Below, piece after piece: positions 39,401 through 49,606 of a DNA stretch of 64,000 bases (positions are counted from its first letter, which is position 1; each line of letters begins with the position of its first letter). The DNA is from Huiozyma naganishii CBS 8797 (lineage: Eukaryota > Ascomycota > Saccharomycetes > Saccharomycetales > Saccharomycetaceae). Location: positions 620,001 through 684,000 of the forward strand of contig NC_035923.1 of the NCBI RefSeq assembly GCF_000348985.1, in the 5' to 3' direction. Below the pieces are notes generated by a model, which had not been told where the DNA came from, did not search any database, and saw only the letters and a program-made list of their open reading frames with translations. The translations under genes and the position numbers were made by a program.

Positions 39401-39709
39401 TATCTCACCTCTTCCGCTCCTGATCTCGAATGTGTACGTCTCAAGTGTATATGTAATGCCAAAATGATTATTATGATGAGAACTTTTCTCCATCTGTGAA
39501 TTTGAAGATAACAACATTATTTAGTATGTAGTATATTTTTAGATAGTGAAAATAAAAAATAATTCATGGTTTCGTTTATTAGGCGAGCAAAATTCTGACG
39601 TTTCGAATATGTAGTGGATATTAGAATTTTTAGAAAAGGTCATATGCAAATGAAGAGAGAGCTACAGAACATATCGTTCCAACCTCTCCTTAAATAAATA
39701 TGTAATGGG
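39401..39709. other. Convergent 3' region SRC1 / RAD52
   Basis: 309 bp, AT-rich, with poly-A-type elements; nothing else seen. Confidence 0.75.
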
Positions 39710-41080
39710 TCAAGGGTTGCGTTTAGGAAGAGCCATCGGATTTATCTTAGGTCTCCCTACTTCACGGCGCACTGTTCTTGGTTGCGTCGTGATGGGGATC
39801 GCCATATGGGCATTGGAGTGGACAACAGTGGATGGTGGAGCAAATCTGTTATTGTTTGGAGGAGGTCCTGTCTGGGGAAGAGGAGTAGCCGGTTTATGAG
39901 GTACGTAATTTGTCTTGGCGGTCGCTCCACCCTCAGTAGTGGTCATGTTCTCAAATGCGGGGACAGCCTTACCCTTTGCGGCAAACTTTTCGTATGCCTT
40001 GTCTCTGTTGAAATTGGAATTTTCGTTCTTAGTAACGTTTGCTGGTACTGGTTTGGAAGAAGTTTGATCAATCGTGTGTTTGATTGACTGTGCTTGATAG
40101 TTTGGATCAAAGTAGTTCTCCTGTGGAATTTCGGAATTCTTTTTCTGTAGCGATGAAGCAGCTTTGGCCGTTACAAAAGTGACTGGATCGTTACTTGGTT
40201 CAATAGCTTTATCACTCCCCTTGTGTCTGCTGCCTTGACTTAGGTCGTCATCCGGAAAATCGTCGCTAAACATCATTGAGTCGTCCAATAAATCCTCCTG
40301 TTCCTCCACAGTCATACCTTTTGCCTGAGGTGGTTTCCCATTGACAAGCTCTCCGACGTACCGGTTTACTTTTTTGGTCATATCGTTATCGGCCACCGTA
40401 TTCTGTCGTATATTTTCTGGTCTGAGCGAAGCGCTCTTCTCTTTTTCAGAGGGTTCTGGTTTTACGTTCGAGACAGCTATTTGAATCAGTTGCCTTTTCT
40501 TGTTAGGAAAATCTCCGTTCCTGTTTCCATTGTTGTCGATGGTGTTAGATCTCGAAACCTCGCTAATCTCATCTGACGGTCTGAACAGGTTCCCCTCATC
40601 AAAATCAGGAGGATCAAACTTGACTTTGTCGATTTTGGCCAAAAAGTCCTTGTCGTACAAACAGTTGCCCAGCGCATTACCAAACCCTCTTAGTGACCTC
40701 TTGAGTGCATCTGTGACGGCCGATTTCTTGGCCCTCTCAAAGGCAGCAGCTTTTCTCCTCTCGTTTTCTACCGTACCATACCCTATATCCTCCCTATAGG
40801 TTCCGTTAGCCAACGTAACCCTAACTATGGCAGTGCAACCTACGCAGAATTTGCCCTGTCTCTCATCTAGAAAATCTATGATGACATTCTTTACTTCGGT
40901 CGACCACCCGTTATAGCCAAAGATCTGGTTAGCAAGATTAATAGCTCTCCAACCTTCAATATATGCCACCCTGCTGGTCCCAAAACCTACTCTCTTGGAG
41001 ATATACTCTGGGCCTAGCTTTTTATCCAACTTAGCCTGAATATCATCCGAAGAGTGCTGAAAGCACTTCTTATCCTCCAT
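39710..41080 (-). CDS. RAD52: Recombination mediator Rad52
   Basis: Anneals RPA-coated single strands and loads Rad51 in homologous recombination. 456 residues (471 in S. cerevisiae). The conserved ring-forming domain covers about 15-185: RVGFGTSRVAYIEGWRAINL, IFGYNGWSTEVKN, DIGYGTVENERRKAAAFERA and KKSAVTDALKRSLRGFGNAL with its DNA-binding Arg/Lys. An acidic RPA-binding stretch follows (DLLDDSMMFSDDFPDDDLS, about 272-290), and the Rad51-binding region includes KAYEKFAAKGKAVPAFEN (about 377-394). Convergent with SRC1 and divergent from NDC1, as for YML032C. Confidence 0.97.
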   Translation of the reverse strand: MEDKKCFQHSSDDIQAKLDKKLGPEYISKRVGFGTSRVAYIEGWRAINLANQIFGYNGWSTEVKNVIIDFLDERQGKFCVGCTAIVRVTLANGTYREDIGYGTVENERRKAAAFERAKKSAVTDALKRSLRGFGNALGNCLYDKDFLAKIDKVKFDPPDFDEGNLFRPSDEISEVSRSNTIDNNGNRNGDFPNKKRQLIQIAVSNVKPEPSEKEKSASLRPENIRQNTVADNDMTKKVNRYVGELVNGKPPQAKGMTVEEQEDLLDDSMMFSDDFPDDDLSQGSRHKGSDKAIEPSNDPVTFVTAKAASSLQKKNSEIPQENYFDPNYQAQSIKHTIDQTSSKPVPANVTKNENSNFNRDKAYEKFAAKGKAVPAFENMTTTEGGATAKTNYVPHKPATPLPQTGPPPNNNRFAPPSTVVHSNAHMAIPITTQPRTVRREVGRPKINPMALPKRNP

Positions 41081-41452
41081 GTTCTGAAAGCTGGATAACT
41101 AAATAGAAGAAAGAAGAAAGGAGATAAAGTAACAACAAAGAAAAACTTCACCCTAGATCCTACAGACGTATTCCCTTATCAGGTCGAACCTCCAGCCCGC
41201 AATCTCGACCTGCTTCCCTAACAAAGCCAGCTTTTGCCATCTCGTTTCTGTTCAAAAGATGCAGTTATATTTTTTCTCCATATCACGTGCACTCCAAGAA
41301 TCAAAGAAGAAGAAAAATGAATAAAAAGATCAAAGTGAGAGATCCTTCACAGTGTTTGCGGTTCCATGTTGGAGCTGTGTTCGGTTGTCTGGATTGCTAA
41401 CGGTGAATTGTGCTGTGGTAGGAGCAAGTGACAGTTGTTGTTTGTTTACCGG
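41081..41452. other. Divergent promoter RAD52 / NDC1
   Basis: About 370 bp with a CACGTG palindrome inside ATCACGTGCA near 41283 and T-rich DNA. No gene. Confidence 0.75.
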
Positions 41453-43327
41453 ATGGAGTCGCATAGTGTTGTTAACGCACGGTTCAGCTACCATGCCATC
41501 TTCAGCGATATCTGTAAGACTAGGTTTAACCATCTAGTGAGGCGGTTGTTTTTGACGACCACGGTATTGCAAGCTGTTGCCGTGCAGCTGCTGACAAACG
41601 CGTTTGCGTCGCCGTTGGAGAGTGCGTTGCTTGTTGTGCCCAAGATGCTTGCGCTATATGTGGCTGCTCTGCTGATTATAATAACGAGGAAGAACTATCT
41701 ACATGTGAGATCTCTTGGTTACTCTACCGTTTCGACGCAAGCTTTGGGCCAGATATTTTTGTTCCGGTTTACCGTGTATCAGCTGATATTTTCTGTCAGC
41801 AGTTTTGCAACCGCATTGGCCATTGGGGACTGTCTCGGGCTCTCGTCAGGCTCGCCTGTTGCGTACAATGGGTCATTGTATGGACAATTCTACAGACTGT
41901 ACGTCTGGTTGTTGATCCCAACAATTTACAATCTGCAACATAACTTGTTTGATTTGGATAAATTGAGCTTTAATTTCGTGAGACAGTTTCAACCGCCTCA
42001 GACGTACATAGCGTCCAATCTAACAAAGATGGTTTTCAAGTCTCTATTTCTGTCTGGCCTTTTAACTGTGCTATCTCCGTTTGCGTTTGCCCTTTTGGCA
42101 CCCGTTTGGTACACTGGTATTTTGTCAGCACTCAAATTGGCCGTTTTGTCATTCCTGGTCATCTTGCATTTCGAGTTTGTCAATATATCATTTGACGCAC
42201 ATTTGTCCATTGGCTGTTTGCATAAGGGTAAGCCCATCTCGTCGTTGTCCTCGACGCCTATTGAGACGCTTGTCAGTGGGCTAGCGTCGAAGAAACCGTT
42301 CACGAAGCTGACTGCCTTCCAAGAGCTGTCCTACAGAGCCACTTTGCTAGATCCATCTTTACGATTACCAATTTACGAAAACTCACATAGAGGCACCAAC
42401 ATGTGGCCAGTTATTATGAAGGAATGTTTAGCAGTCATCCAAGAGACTAACGAGACGGTCGGGAAATATTTGACCACTGTGGAGAGAACTTTACAAGGAA
42501 CTAGTAAGCATGAGCGTTTAAACCCAACCCCAGAGTTTTCAAATGAACCTCTCTTTGGCAACTCGCCGTCCTTGTCGAAGCGTGGCTTCCGTGATGATCA
42601 CAACCTCAATTCCGATGTGGTACCGAATGGTATGGGATACCGCACTATGCCCCTACGCGATGAAAATATCTTTCTTAACAAATATGATCGCCTCAAGCGT
42701 AACGATATCAATAGCGCTATATACAGGGACGAATTTTTGTCTCCAAGGTACATTGACTCTCAACACTCTGTGAACGACACCATATTCACTCACAATACAA
42801 AAATCTCCAAGTTGATATCTCTGATATCCAATAGGTTACAAAGAGTGATGACCAATTTTTTCTTCCCATCCACCTTGCCGATTGATGGTATCATGGGGAA
42901 CAAAATGCAACTATCCGTGTTCGAGGCCTGGTGTCTATCCAAGAGTCGACAAGCGGAAAAACTTGTGCCCCTGTCAATATGCCATGCAGAAAGCGTTGTT
43001 TCGTTGATGGGGTTCCTAATAAACGGACTGGAGGAATCGCCAAGAGGCCACGTCGTAGCATCTGTAGGTGACGTGTTGAAGCAATTGGTAAGATCTGTTG
43101 GTATCTTGGGCAGGTTCTCGGACTGGAATCCAGATGTGCAACGTAAGAGTGGCACTACGAACAAGGAAGATGATAACTCATTGGATGTTATTTCCATACT
43201 GTACGAGTTGTCCATCAATGCATTTTTGGAGATCGTGTTAAAGTACGGCGTGCTACTAAACGACGTCCACCTGGATGATGATGTGGTCAAGTTGAGCAAG
43301 TGGGTATTGGACATGTGTGACGCATGA
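41453..43327 (+). CDS. NDC1: Nuclear pore and spindle-pole-body membrane protein Ndc1
   Basis: Multispanning protein of the nuclear envelope required for nuclear pore assembly and spindle pole body insertion. The ATG at 41453 gives 624 residues (655 in S. cerevisiae); an earlier in-frame TTG is rejected. The N-terminal half holds about six membrane segments (for example TVLQAVAVQLLTNAFASPL, LALYVAALLIIIT, FTVYQLIFSVSSFATALAI, FALLAPVWYTGILSAL, LKLAVLSFLVILHFEFV), ending with the ISFDAHLSIGCLHKGKPIS cytosolic transition. The C-terminal half is soluble, with FQELSYRATLLDPSLR and a helical end. Synteny matches YML031W. Confidence 0.93.
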   Translation: MESHSVVNARFSYHAIFSDICKTRFNHLVRRLFLTTTVLQAVAVQLLTNAFASPLESALLVVPKMLALYVAALLIIITRKNYLHVRSLGYSTVSTQALGQIFLFRFTVYQLIFSVSSFATALAIGDCLGLSSGSPVAYNGSLYGQFYRLYVWLLIPTIYNLQHNLFDLDKLSFNFVRQFQPPQTYIASNLTKMVFKSLFLSGLLTVLSPFAFALLAPVWYTGILSALKLAVLSFLVILHFEFVNISFDAHLSIGCLHKGKPISSLSSTPIETLVSGLASKKPFTKLTAFQELSYRATLLDPSLRLPIYENSHRGTNMWPVIMKECLAVIQETNETVGKYLTTVERTLQGTSKHERLNPTPEFSNEPLFGNSPSLSKRGFRDDHNLNSDVVPNGMGYRTMPLRDENIFLNKYDRLKRNDINSAIYRDEFLSPRYIDSQHSVNDTIFTHNTKISKLISLISNRLQRVMTNFFFPSTLPIDGIMGNKMQLSVFEAWCLSKSRQAEKLVPLSICHAESVVSLMGFLINGLEESPRGHVVASVGDVLKQLVRSVGILGRFSDWNPDVQRKSGTTNKEDDNSLDVISILYELSINAFLEIVLKYGVLLNDVHLDDDVVKLSKWVLDMCDA

Positions 43328-43610
43328 GCACCGCGCAATATCCATGGACAGTGAATGGGTTGATACAACCCAGTTGTGAGCATATAGCTGCGTATATATA
43401 TATATGTATACACATATATTTGTCTACCACGGACGGTACGTCTCTACAAACCGGAATTGCTGCTCTTTGGAAGGAATGATACGGGGAGAACGAGGGGAAT
43501 AGAAAAAAAAAAGATTAAGGAAGCCAATACATAAGAGTGCCGTAACGGGGAGACATATGTCAAATACGTCAACTAGAGTAAGAGGTTGATACCGTTCTTT
43601 TGTGTTCACG

Positions 43611-44096
43611 ATGTCCAGTTTACCTTCCAGTTTTGATCGCACCAATGTGGAGTTGGAGGAGCTGTCTTTCTTTGAAAGGGTGAAATTCCACTGTAAGCAG
43701 CAACCACTGGTGCCAATTGGTGCTCTTTTGACGACGGGCGCCGTGGTACTTGCAGGGAAGCACATCAAGGGTGGTAATCAGGTTAAAGCACAGTACTATT
43801 TCCGTTGGCGTGTGGTTCTTCAAGGTGCTACTTTGGTTGCGTTAGTGGCCGGTTCATTCTTGTATGGTTCGAAATACACTCAGAAGAGCAGGGAGGATCA
43901 GCTTAGAGAGAAGGCCAAAATGAGGGAACAGTTATGGATTAAGGAATTGGAAAGAAGAGACGAGGCTGTCAAGGAGAGAAAGAAGCGCGCCGAGAGTGTC
44001 AAGGCAAAGACGCAAGAAAATGAAGGTGCCATTAGAAAACTTGAAAGTGAACTGGCAGAACTGGAAAATAAGCTGAAGGGTGACGAAAAGAAGTAA
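43611..44096 (+). CDS. RCF1: Respiratory supercomplex factor Rcf1 (HIG1 type 2)
   Basis: Mitochondrial inner-membrane protein that stabilises complex III-IV supercomplexes. The ATG at 43611 gives 161 residues (159 in S. cerevisiae); a GTG three codons upstream is not used. The HIG1 domain spans about 15-105, with the QRRQ-type motif region near [20 protein letters not shown]. Two membrane helices are [18 protein letters not shown] (about 35-52) and [15 protein letters not shown] (about 73-88). The C-terminal 70 residues are a charged coiled coil ([20 protein letters not shown]). Follows NDC1 as YML030W does. Confidence 0.95.
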   Translation: MSSLPSSFDRTNVELEELSFFERVKFHCKQQPLVPIGALLTTGAVVLAGKHIKGGNQVKAQYYFRWRVVLQGATLVALVAGSFLYGSKYTQKSREDQLREKAKMREQLWIKELERRDEAVKERKKRAESVKAKTQENEGAIRKLESELAELENKLKGDEKK

Positions 44097-44605
44097 TATG
44101 GACAACAAGCAATATCCTGTTAATATTATTTCCTCATGAAGCTTCTTTCACTGTCATTACCTCTCCGCGTTCTGCCCCACAAAGTGTTTTATCTGTTATT
44201 ATTCCTCTAATCACTACTTTTCCAGGCTGCTTCGACCTTCACTCCCCCTTTGAAAGTCTTGTCGCTGAATATGTATGTATATATTTTATAGGCTGTTTTA
44301 GGATCACGTACCGTAGTAACGTCCGCTACCCTGCAGGCGGGGAGTAGGCCGTGATGGTAACAAGCTGCAACACACGTGATATCAAGGCCCAACTTTTACC
44401 AAATTTCTCTTTTCGCTGGAATTGAGAAAATGACACCTGTTATACCTTTGGAGATAGATGCTTCAAGGACTTGTCAGTAGGGTGTATATCCTTCGAAGGG
44501 CAAACAGCCAGTCAGTGTGGGGGGTCCTAATATCAAGGAGGTCAGATAACGAAATATATAGCTTGGTCTCGGATCTTAGTTTCTCACTCTAGTGCCCTGT
44601 TCGTT
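44097..44605. other. Intergenic RCF1 to USA1
   Basis: 509 bp. Holds a CACGTG E-box at 44373-44378 about 230 bp before USA1 and a TATATAGC near 44558. No gene supported. Confidence 0.7.
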
Positions 44606-47197
44606 ATGCCGGAAGACGATAGTGTTTTACTGTTGGAGCCACCTATACAGTGCTCCATCTATTCTTCAGATCTTGATCTGATAAACACGAATATATCTCT
44701 AAACGTACACCCGAAGACTAAAATATATCGGCTGCTTCAATACGTGCATTTCCAAGTTTCAAAAAATCAAGGGTATGGTACTACTGACCCACTTAGCGAT
44801 GTGTCCGGAGAGTCCAAGCAGGATCTGGATTCTGTGAGAAAGTTTTATTTGAAGTATAAAGACAAAATATGTGGGTTAGATACAAAATTGGAGGATGTGG
44901 ACCCACTCAAAGAGTCGCGGGCGTCTCTGGAGTTCTGTTTTGAGAGGGACACCACTGCAAATTTAGTACCGGAGCATAATCTAGATTACGATAGGGATCT
45001 TGAGTTCAATTCCGTGAACGTTATATTTGAAGTGAACATGCTCTCGACAAAGGGGCCCGTCCACATGTCTCAAAAAGTGAATTTCCCATTAAGTATTCGT
45101 TGCTCTAAATTGCAGAAACAAGTGTTGGACACGGTCAAATCTGAAGAACAAACCGGTGAATTTTGTAGGATACAGGGGGGTCACACCATAAACGATTTTG
45201 TAGCGTTTAAAGTGAAGGGTGCCGATCGGTCGACAGACCTCGTGGGTGATTGTGCCGATGTGTTTCTGGATTCAGCTTTGGAGGAACAACTAGACATCAA
45301 TCTACTGCCTACGAGGCACAGCACTGTTGTCGTGATGTTCTACATATTGCATCAGTTGATACCATTCGACTCTAACACACATTACGCTTCCCTCGAGCTC
45401 ATCTCTGATGCCAAGTTTTTCACCAACACGATGCATGTCACGAAATCCACAACTGTTTTGGATGTTAAAAGATACATCAGCCAAACCTGTAATACGTATG
45501 CCTTGAATGTTCCCCTCGATGAAATCAAGTTGGTTTATAAGGGGCAAAAAGTGCACGAGAAAAACTACGCTGGTCAAGATGCGCTGATAACAGACTACAC
45601 TCGGGACGATTTGAGTGCCGCTGTTCACGTTCAATTAATGTGCACAAGCGGCACTAAGATTGATACGTTTTGGGTCGAATCGTTGATACGTGAAAAGGAA
45701 GCCTTGCATCCTTGTATGCCACTTGAGCAGACCTCTAGTTCTGTAGACGTACCAGCGACGTCGGATAGTAATGCTAAGCCGCCCCAGGAGGCTCATACTT
45801 CAGAAGTTGATGATGAATCCATAAATTCCGTTCCACAGACACCGGAGGGTGATACGGTAGAAACTCTTACGACGATAGACCCTACCATTGTACATTACAT
45901 CAAGTGTCTTACTCCAGATGGGACAGAGGTGTTTTTGGAGGCCAATCGTTCAGAGGCATTGAACGTTACGTTAGAGGTGGAGGGATTCAAATTCTCGTTA
46001 TCTTCGTACCAATACACTATTACTGACAAGTATGTGGAGATTGACGATTCGATACTAAGAGCCGTGGAGGGGAAACTCGGAATGGATATTGAAGAGGACC
46101 GAACAGCTGATGTGGTCCAGGGGGGAGGAGATCAAGTACAAACGTGGGACGTTACCATGTTACGCCATTTAAGAACGGCGGTATTCTTCTGTATACTTGT
46201 TGGGAAAACGGTTTGGATGGTATTCAGTGGCACTTTTTTTCTTTTCATCTTTCTGTTTGAGCTTTCTATCTTTGTGCCCTTGAAATATCTTTGCATCTTA
46301 GCGTTTTGCTTTGGTATAAGGAATATTATGTCGCGACCAGAGATATATACGCAATGGGTAGATTTTTTCCATTTGGACGCTATCAGTAAGAGGACGCTTA
46401 CGAGTCTGAAACAGTTTTTGGATAGGCGGGACATGCCCAAGTATTTCTACAAATCCGTTGCGGAGAACGATGAGTACATTAACGTGTTTTCCATACCGCC
46501 ACTGAGGACATGTAGACTGGATCTGTATTGGGATGCTGGGATCAATTGTGCCAATGGTCGTGTTAGCGCTGACTGCTTGCAAGAGTTATTCGGGAAGGTC
46601 GCGAATGGTGAGTTCCCAGCTTCATCTATGACGGTACTTTTGAGAAAGCTGATGGAAGTTTACGAGACCCAGCCCAGGATTTTTCAAGAGGATGCCGCAC
46701 TCAGGAAATCCACGAACGGGATATTCGAATTGATAAGGGACGAGCAAGAGTACAGGTCCAGACCCGGGCTGCCCCTGTACAAGAGGGTATTCCAGAGTGT
46801 ATTACGCAATGTCAGGAATCTTGCACCCTCTTACATGCTTCAAAAGTTGCTGGAAAAAGTCGTGCCAGATCCAGAACATGATTACTACATCGTGGGTGCA
46901 CTCAAGAACATGACACTGTTCCTGCTGCTACTCGTTCCAGGCCTCAACACGTTTGTCGACAAAGTGGTTGAGGAGTACACAGAGAGGAGGAAACAGAGAG
47001 AGAGGGAGATGGCGGCGGCGACAGCGGCTGCAGCAACGGCGGCTGCAGAGAGCACTGCAAGGGCCCGTAGCGAAGAACCAGCAGAGGCAGACTCTGCAGA
47101 CTCGCCCATTGAGCGTCTTCCGACAACGACAGGCTACGGGGCGATGACAACGGGTGCGAATGTAAACGTAGGCGGCAGCCAAGACGAACAAGAGTAA
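44606..47197 (+). CDS. USA1: ERAD scaffold Usa1 (HERP-like)
   Basis: ER-membrane scaffold that links Hrd1 to Der1 and promotes Hrd1 oligomerisation in ER-associated degradation. 863 residues (838 in S. cerevisiae). A ubiquitin-like domain appears at about 255-350 (ELISDAKFFTNTMHVTKSTT, LDVKRYISQTCN, IKLVYKGQKVHEKNY). A linker rich in Ser/Glu follows. Two close membrane helices are at about 528-570 (AVFFCILVGKTVWMVFSGTF, FLFIFLFELSIFVPLKYLCI). The soluble C-terminal region carries the Hrd1/Der1 contacts, then an Ala-rich tract (AAATAAAATAAAE) and a disordered end. Tandem between RCF1 and TSA1, as YML029W. Confidence 0.93.
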   Translation: MPEDDSVLLLEPPIQCSIYSSDLDLINTNISLNVHPKTKIYRLLQYVHFQVSKNQGYGTTDPLSDVSGESKQDLDSVRKFYLKYKDKICGLDTKLEDVDPLKESRASLEFCFERDTTANLVPEHNLDYDRDLEFNSVNVIFEVNMLSTKGPVHMSQKVNFPLSIRCSKLQKQVLDTVKSEEQTGEFCRIQGGHTINDFVAFKVKGADRSTDLVGDCADVFLDSALEEQLDINLLPTRHSTVVVMFYILHQLIPFDSNTHYASLELISDAKFFTNTMHVTKSTTVLDVKRYISQTCNTYALNVPLDEIKLVYKGQKVHEKNYAGQDALITDYTRDDLSAAVHVQLMCTSGTKIDTFWVESLIREKEALHPCMPLEQTSSSVDVPATSDSNAKPPQEAHTSEVDDESINSVPQTPEGDTVETLTTIDPTIVHYIKCLTPDGTEVFLEANRSEALNVTLEVEGFKFSLSSYQYTITDKYVEIDDSILRAVEGKLGMDIEEDRTADVVQGGGDQVQTWDVTMLRHLRTAVFFCILVGKTVWMVFSGTFFLFIFLFELSIFVPLKYLCILAFCFGIRNIMSRPEIYTQWVDFFHLDAISKRTLTSLKQFLDRRDMPKYFYKSVAENDEYINVFSIPPLRTCRLDLYWDAGINCANGRVSADCLQELFGKVANGEFPASSMTVLLRKLMEVYETQPRIFQEDAALRKSTNGIFELIRDEQEYRSRPGLPLYKRVFQSVLRNVRNLAPSYMLQKLLEKVVPDPEHDYYIVGALKNMTLFLLLLVPGLNTFVDKVVEEYTERRKQREREMAAATAAAATAAAESTARARSEEPAEADSADSPIERLPTTTGYGAMTTGANVNVGGSQDEQE

Positions 47198-47844
47198 CAC
47201 TTGCCTGCATGCGGGAATGTAGCATTGTATACGTTAATTCTGTTAGTGTTAGAAAATCTCATTATCTAAGAAAGGGACGAAAATGGACCGTTCTTATTTC
47301 GGAAGGGAGCGAAACGCATAGTATTACGAGCAAGAGGCGCTGTGGGAATTCGGAAACCCTTGCTTCACCTTGCCCCACTCGGTACAGATCAACACCCTCG
47401 GATGTGTAAGCCGTTCTGCCGCCACCATCTCTTGCTACTACAGGCTGCCATCCGGCTCCCGCAACGACGCTGCGACGCACCCACACACCGCGCCACGGCG
47501 CGAGAGGGGTTTTCGGCTTTTCGGTCTTCTCTTACAGATGCCCTGTGCGGGCTTGCAGTGGCTCGGGTCGCCTCTTACTAAGAGACAATAGGTCGAGAAT
47601 AGTTTTCTGCTGAGATGAGCGTGCTGTTTAAGGGTGACCGTGGGGGACCTTGTAAGCGAGAGGGGGGGGAGGGGGCAGGTTGAAGACGAGTCAAGTACCT
47701 GCAATTATATAAAAAGAAGGAATTGAATCACGGTTTTCTTGTTCGTTTTGTAGTTTGCGTTTTTGCAATATTTTTACATTTCTCTCCTGATCTTGACAAC
47801 CAACCAACCACATCCCCATCCATACACACAACCTAATACACATA
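47198..47844. other. TSA1 promoter region
   Basis: 647 bp. Holds a Yap1-type site at 47575-47581, a G-run 47661-47675 with AGGGG stress-element cores, and TATATAAAAAG at about 47707 roughly 135 bp from the ATG. Short ORFs on both strands are unconvincing. Confidence 0.75.
47575..47581 (+). promoter_or_regulatory. Yap1 response element TTACTAA
   Basis: TTACTAA is the canonical Yap1 site, 264 bp upstream of TSA1, a peroxide-induced Yap1/Skn7 target in S. cerevisiae. Confidence 0.65.
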
Positions 47845-48438
47845 ATGGTCGCTCAAGTTCAAAAGCCAGCCCCAGCTTTCAAGAAGACTGCCGTCATCGA
47901 TGGTGTCTTCGAAGAGGTCACCTTGGACCAGTACAAGGGTAAGTACGTCGTGTTGGCGTTCGTCCCCATGGCCTTCACCTTCGTGTGTCCAACTGAAATC
48001 GTCGCCTTTTCCGACGCCGTCAAGAGATTCAGGGACATTGGTGCCGAGATCCTGTTCGCCTCTACGGACTCCGAGTACACTCTGCTAGCCTGGACCAACG
48101 TCACCAGAGCCGATGGTGGTTTGGGTTCCGTCGACATCCCTCTGCTGGCCGACACCAACCACTCCCTATCCAGGGACTACGGTGTCCTGCTTGAGGAGGA
48201 AGGTGTTGCTCTGAGAGGTCTGTTCGTCATCGACGCCAACGGTATCGTCAGACACATCACCATCAACGACTTGCCCGTCGGCAGAAACGTCGAGGAGGCT
48301 CTAAGAGTCGTTGAGGGTTTCCAGTGGACCGACAAGAACGGTACGGTCTTGCCATGTAACTGGACCCCAGGTGCCGCCACCATCAAGCCAACCGTCAGTG
48401 ACTCCAAGGAGTACTTCAAGGAAGCCAACAAGAAATAA
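47845..48438 (+). CDS. TSA1: Cytosolic 2-Cys peroxiredoxin Tsa1
   Basis: Thioredoxin-dependent peroxidase and, when hyperoxidised, a chaperone. 197 residues (196 in S. cerevisiae). The peroxidatic Cys48 lies in FTFVCPTEI and the resolving Cys171 in [10 protein letters not shown]. The GGLG loop (in [14 protein letters not shown]) and the C-terminal YF ([10 protein letters not shown]) are both kept, marking a type easily hyperoxidised and therefore dependent on sulfiredoxin. Codon bias is extreme. TSA1/TSA2 are ohnologues; USA1 and YOX1 as neighbours fit TSA1 (YML028W). Confidence 0.99.
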   Translation: MVAQVQKPAPAFKKTAVIDGVFEEVTLDQYKGKYVVLAFVPMAFTFVCPTEIVAFSDAVKRFRDIGAEILFASTDSEYTLLAWTNVTRADGGLGSVDIPLLADTNHSLSRDYGVLLEEEGVALRGLFVIDANGIVRHITINDLPVGRNVEEALRVVEGFQWTDKNGTVLPCNWTPGAATIKPTVSDSKEYFKEANKK

Positions 48439-49606
48439 GTAAAGGGTTAAAGAGAGATTCCGGGGAGGACCGGTTTCCTCTTCTTTATTTTTTTGTTCTG
48501 GCCTCTCTCGCTTATATAATGATATCATTTTTCTTTACGTTGCTCAACTGTAGAGGCAAACGATGATGAGGAGAAGTTTAGATTTTATACATTTTTTGTA
48601 CCCTTTACAGTTAGCTATTTTATAAATCAATAACCTCTACCAACTGTGCTGTGACCACTGCGAAGGTCTGAATGAAAAAATAATTGAATTGAAAAAAAAG
48701 AAGTGCGATAAGATCTGGGCCTTACAATGTTTTAGCCACAGTTGGTGACTAGGTTGCCACCAGAAGTGCGAATGGCACAGTTCGTATACCCACGTAATCA
48801 ATGTGTTGCACGCGAGTGTGCGTGGTTGAATAAACCATGTAAAGTTCAGGTCGGTTAGCAACTCCTACGTATGTGACCGTGATTACTCGAGCGTCCCAAT
48901 CAGGAATACAGCCACAATCTCTCGACCACGAGTGTCAGTCCGGCCTCCCCTAAGAGACCCTCCGACACGCCGCGCGACGTTGTACGAACTATTCGCGTTC
49001 TGCCTCCTGCCCTCGACGCGAACGCCCCAAAAGGACGCTCCAAAAACAGATATCTGGCGACGCGTCGCGGCTCTCAGAAAACACCGCAGAACACAGTTGT
49101 GAAGAATGCGCCCGCTACAAATCATATTTCCCCTTTGGGGAAGACCTGTCCCAAAAGGGGAAACCACTTTCTGGAGACGCTGCCTCGATGCGGTATAGAG
49201 ATGGGGCCTGCAGTAAACACAACATTTCGAGGTTCCCGAGGGCTTAGCGTTCTGGGCACGGTACGTCGAGGAAATGCCCAATTGTTCAGTCCCAACTAAT
49301 AATAATTTGACTGCTGGATCGGGACACGATATTGGTTGGTCTCGTTGTTCGCTTTTCTTTTGTTTACTTTTGCACGGTTGTTTTTTGGCGCTTTTCCTTT
49401 CATGTTCACTTTTGGCGTGGTTTGGGTAAATAACCCAGGTCCATATATAAACGCGGATCTCTCAAAGTACGGAGGACCGCACCGTTGTTATTTCAATTCC
49501 CATGAGCAAACAAATTGATAAATAAATATCTTCTTACAACCCACAAAACCAGCTTCGAATATATACACACGGGTATTAAAATAAGCTGATCTGAATACAT
49601 CAAAAA
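48439..49606. other. TSA1 3' region and YOX1 promoter, with a GC-rich island
   Basis: 1168 bp. AT-rich up to 48720, then GC-rich from about 48880 to 49270, then AT-rich with a TATATAAA at 49444-49451 about 160 bp from YOX1. Holds an MCB at 49060-49065 and a matching pair CCCCTTTGGGGAA / CCCAAAAGGGGAA near 49130-49162. ORFs in the island are chance. Confidence 0.7.
49060..49065. promoter_or_regulatory. MCB element ACGCGT
   Basis: ACGCGT within CGACGCGTCGCG, with a second GACGCG at 49014-49019. MBF/SBF-type sites fit YOX1, a G1/S-expressed gene in S. cerevisiae. Confidence 0.45.
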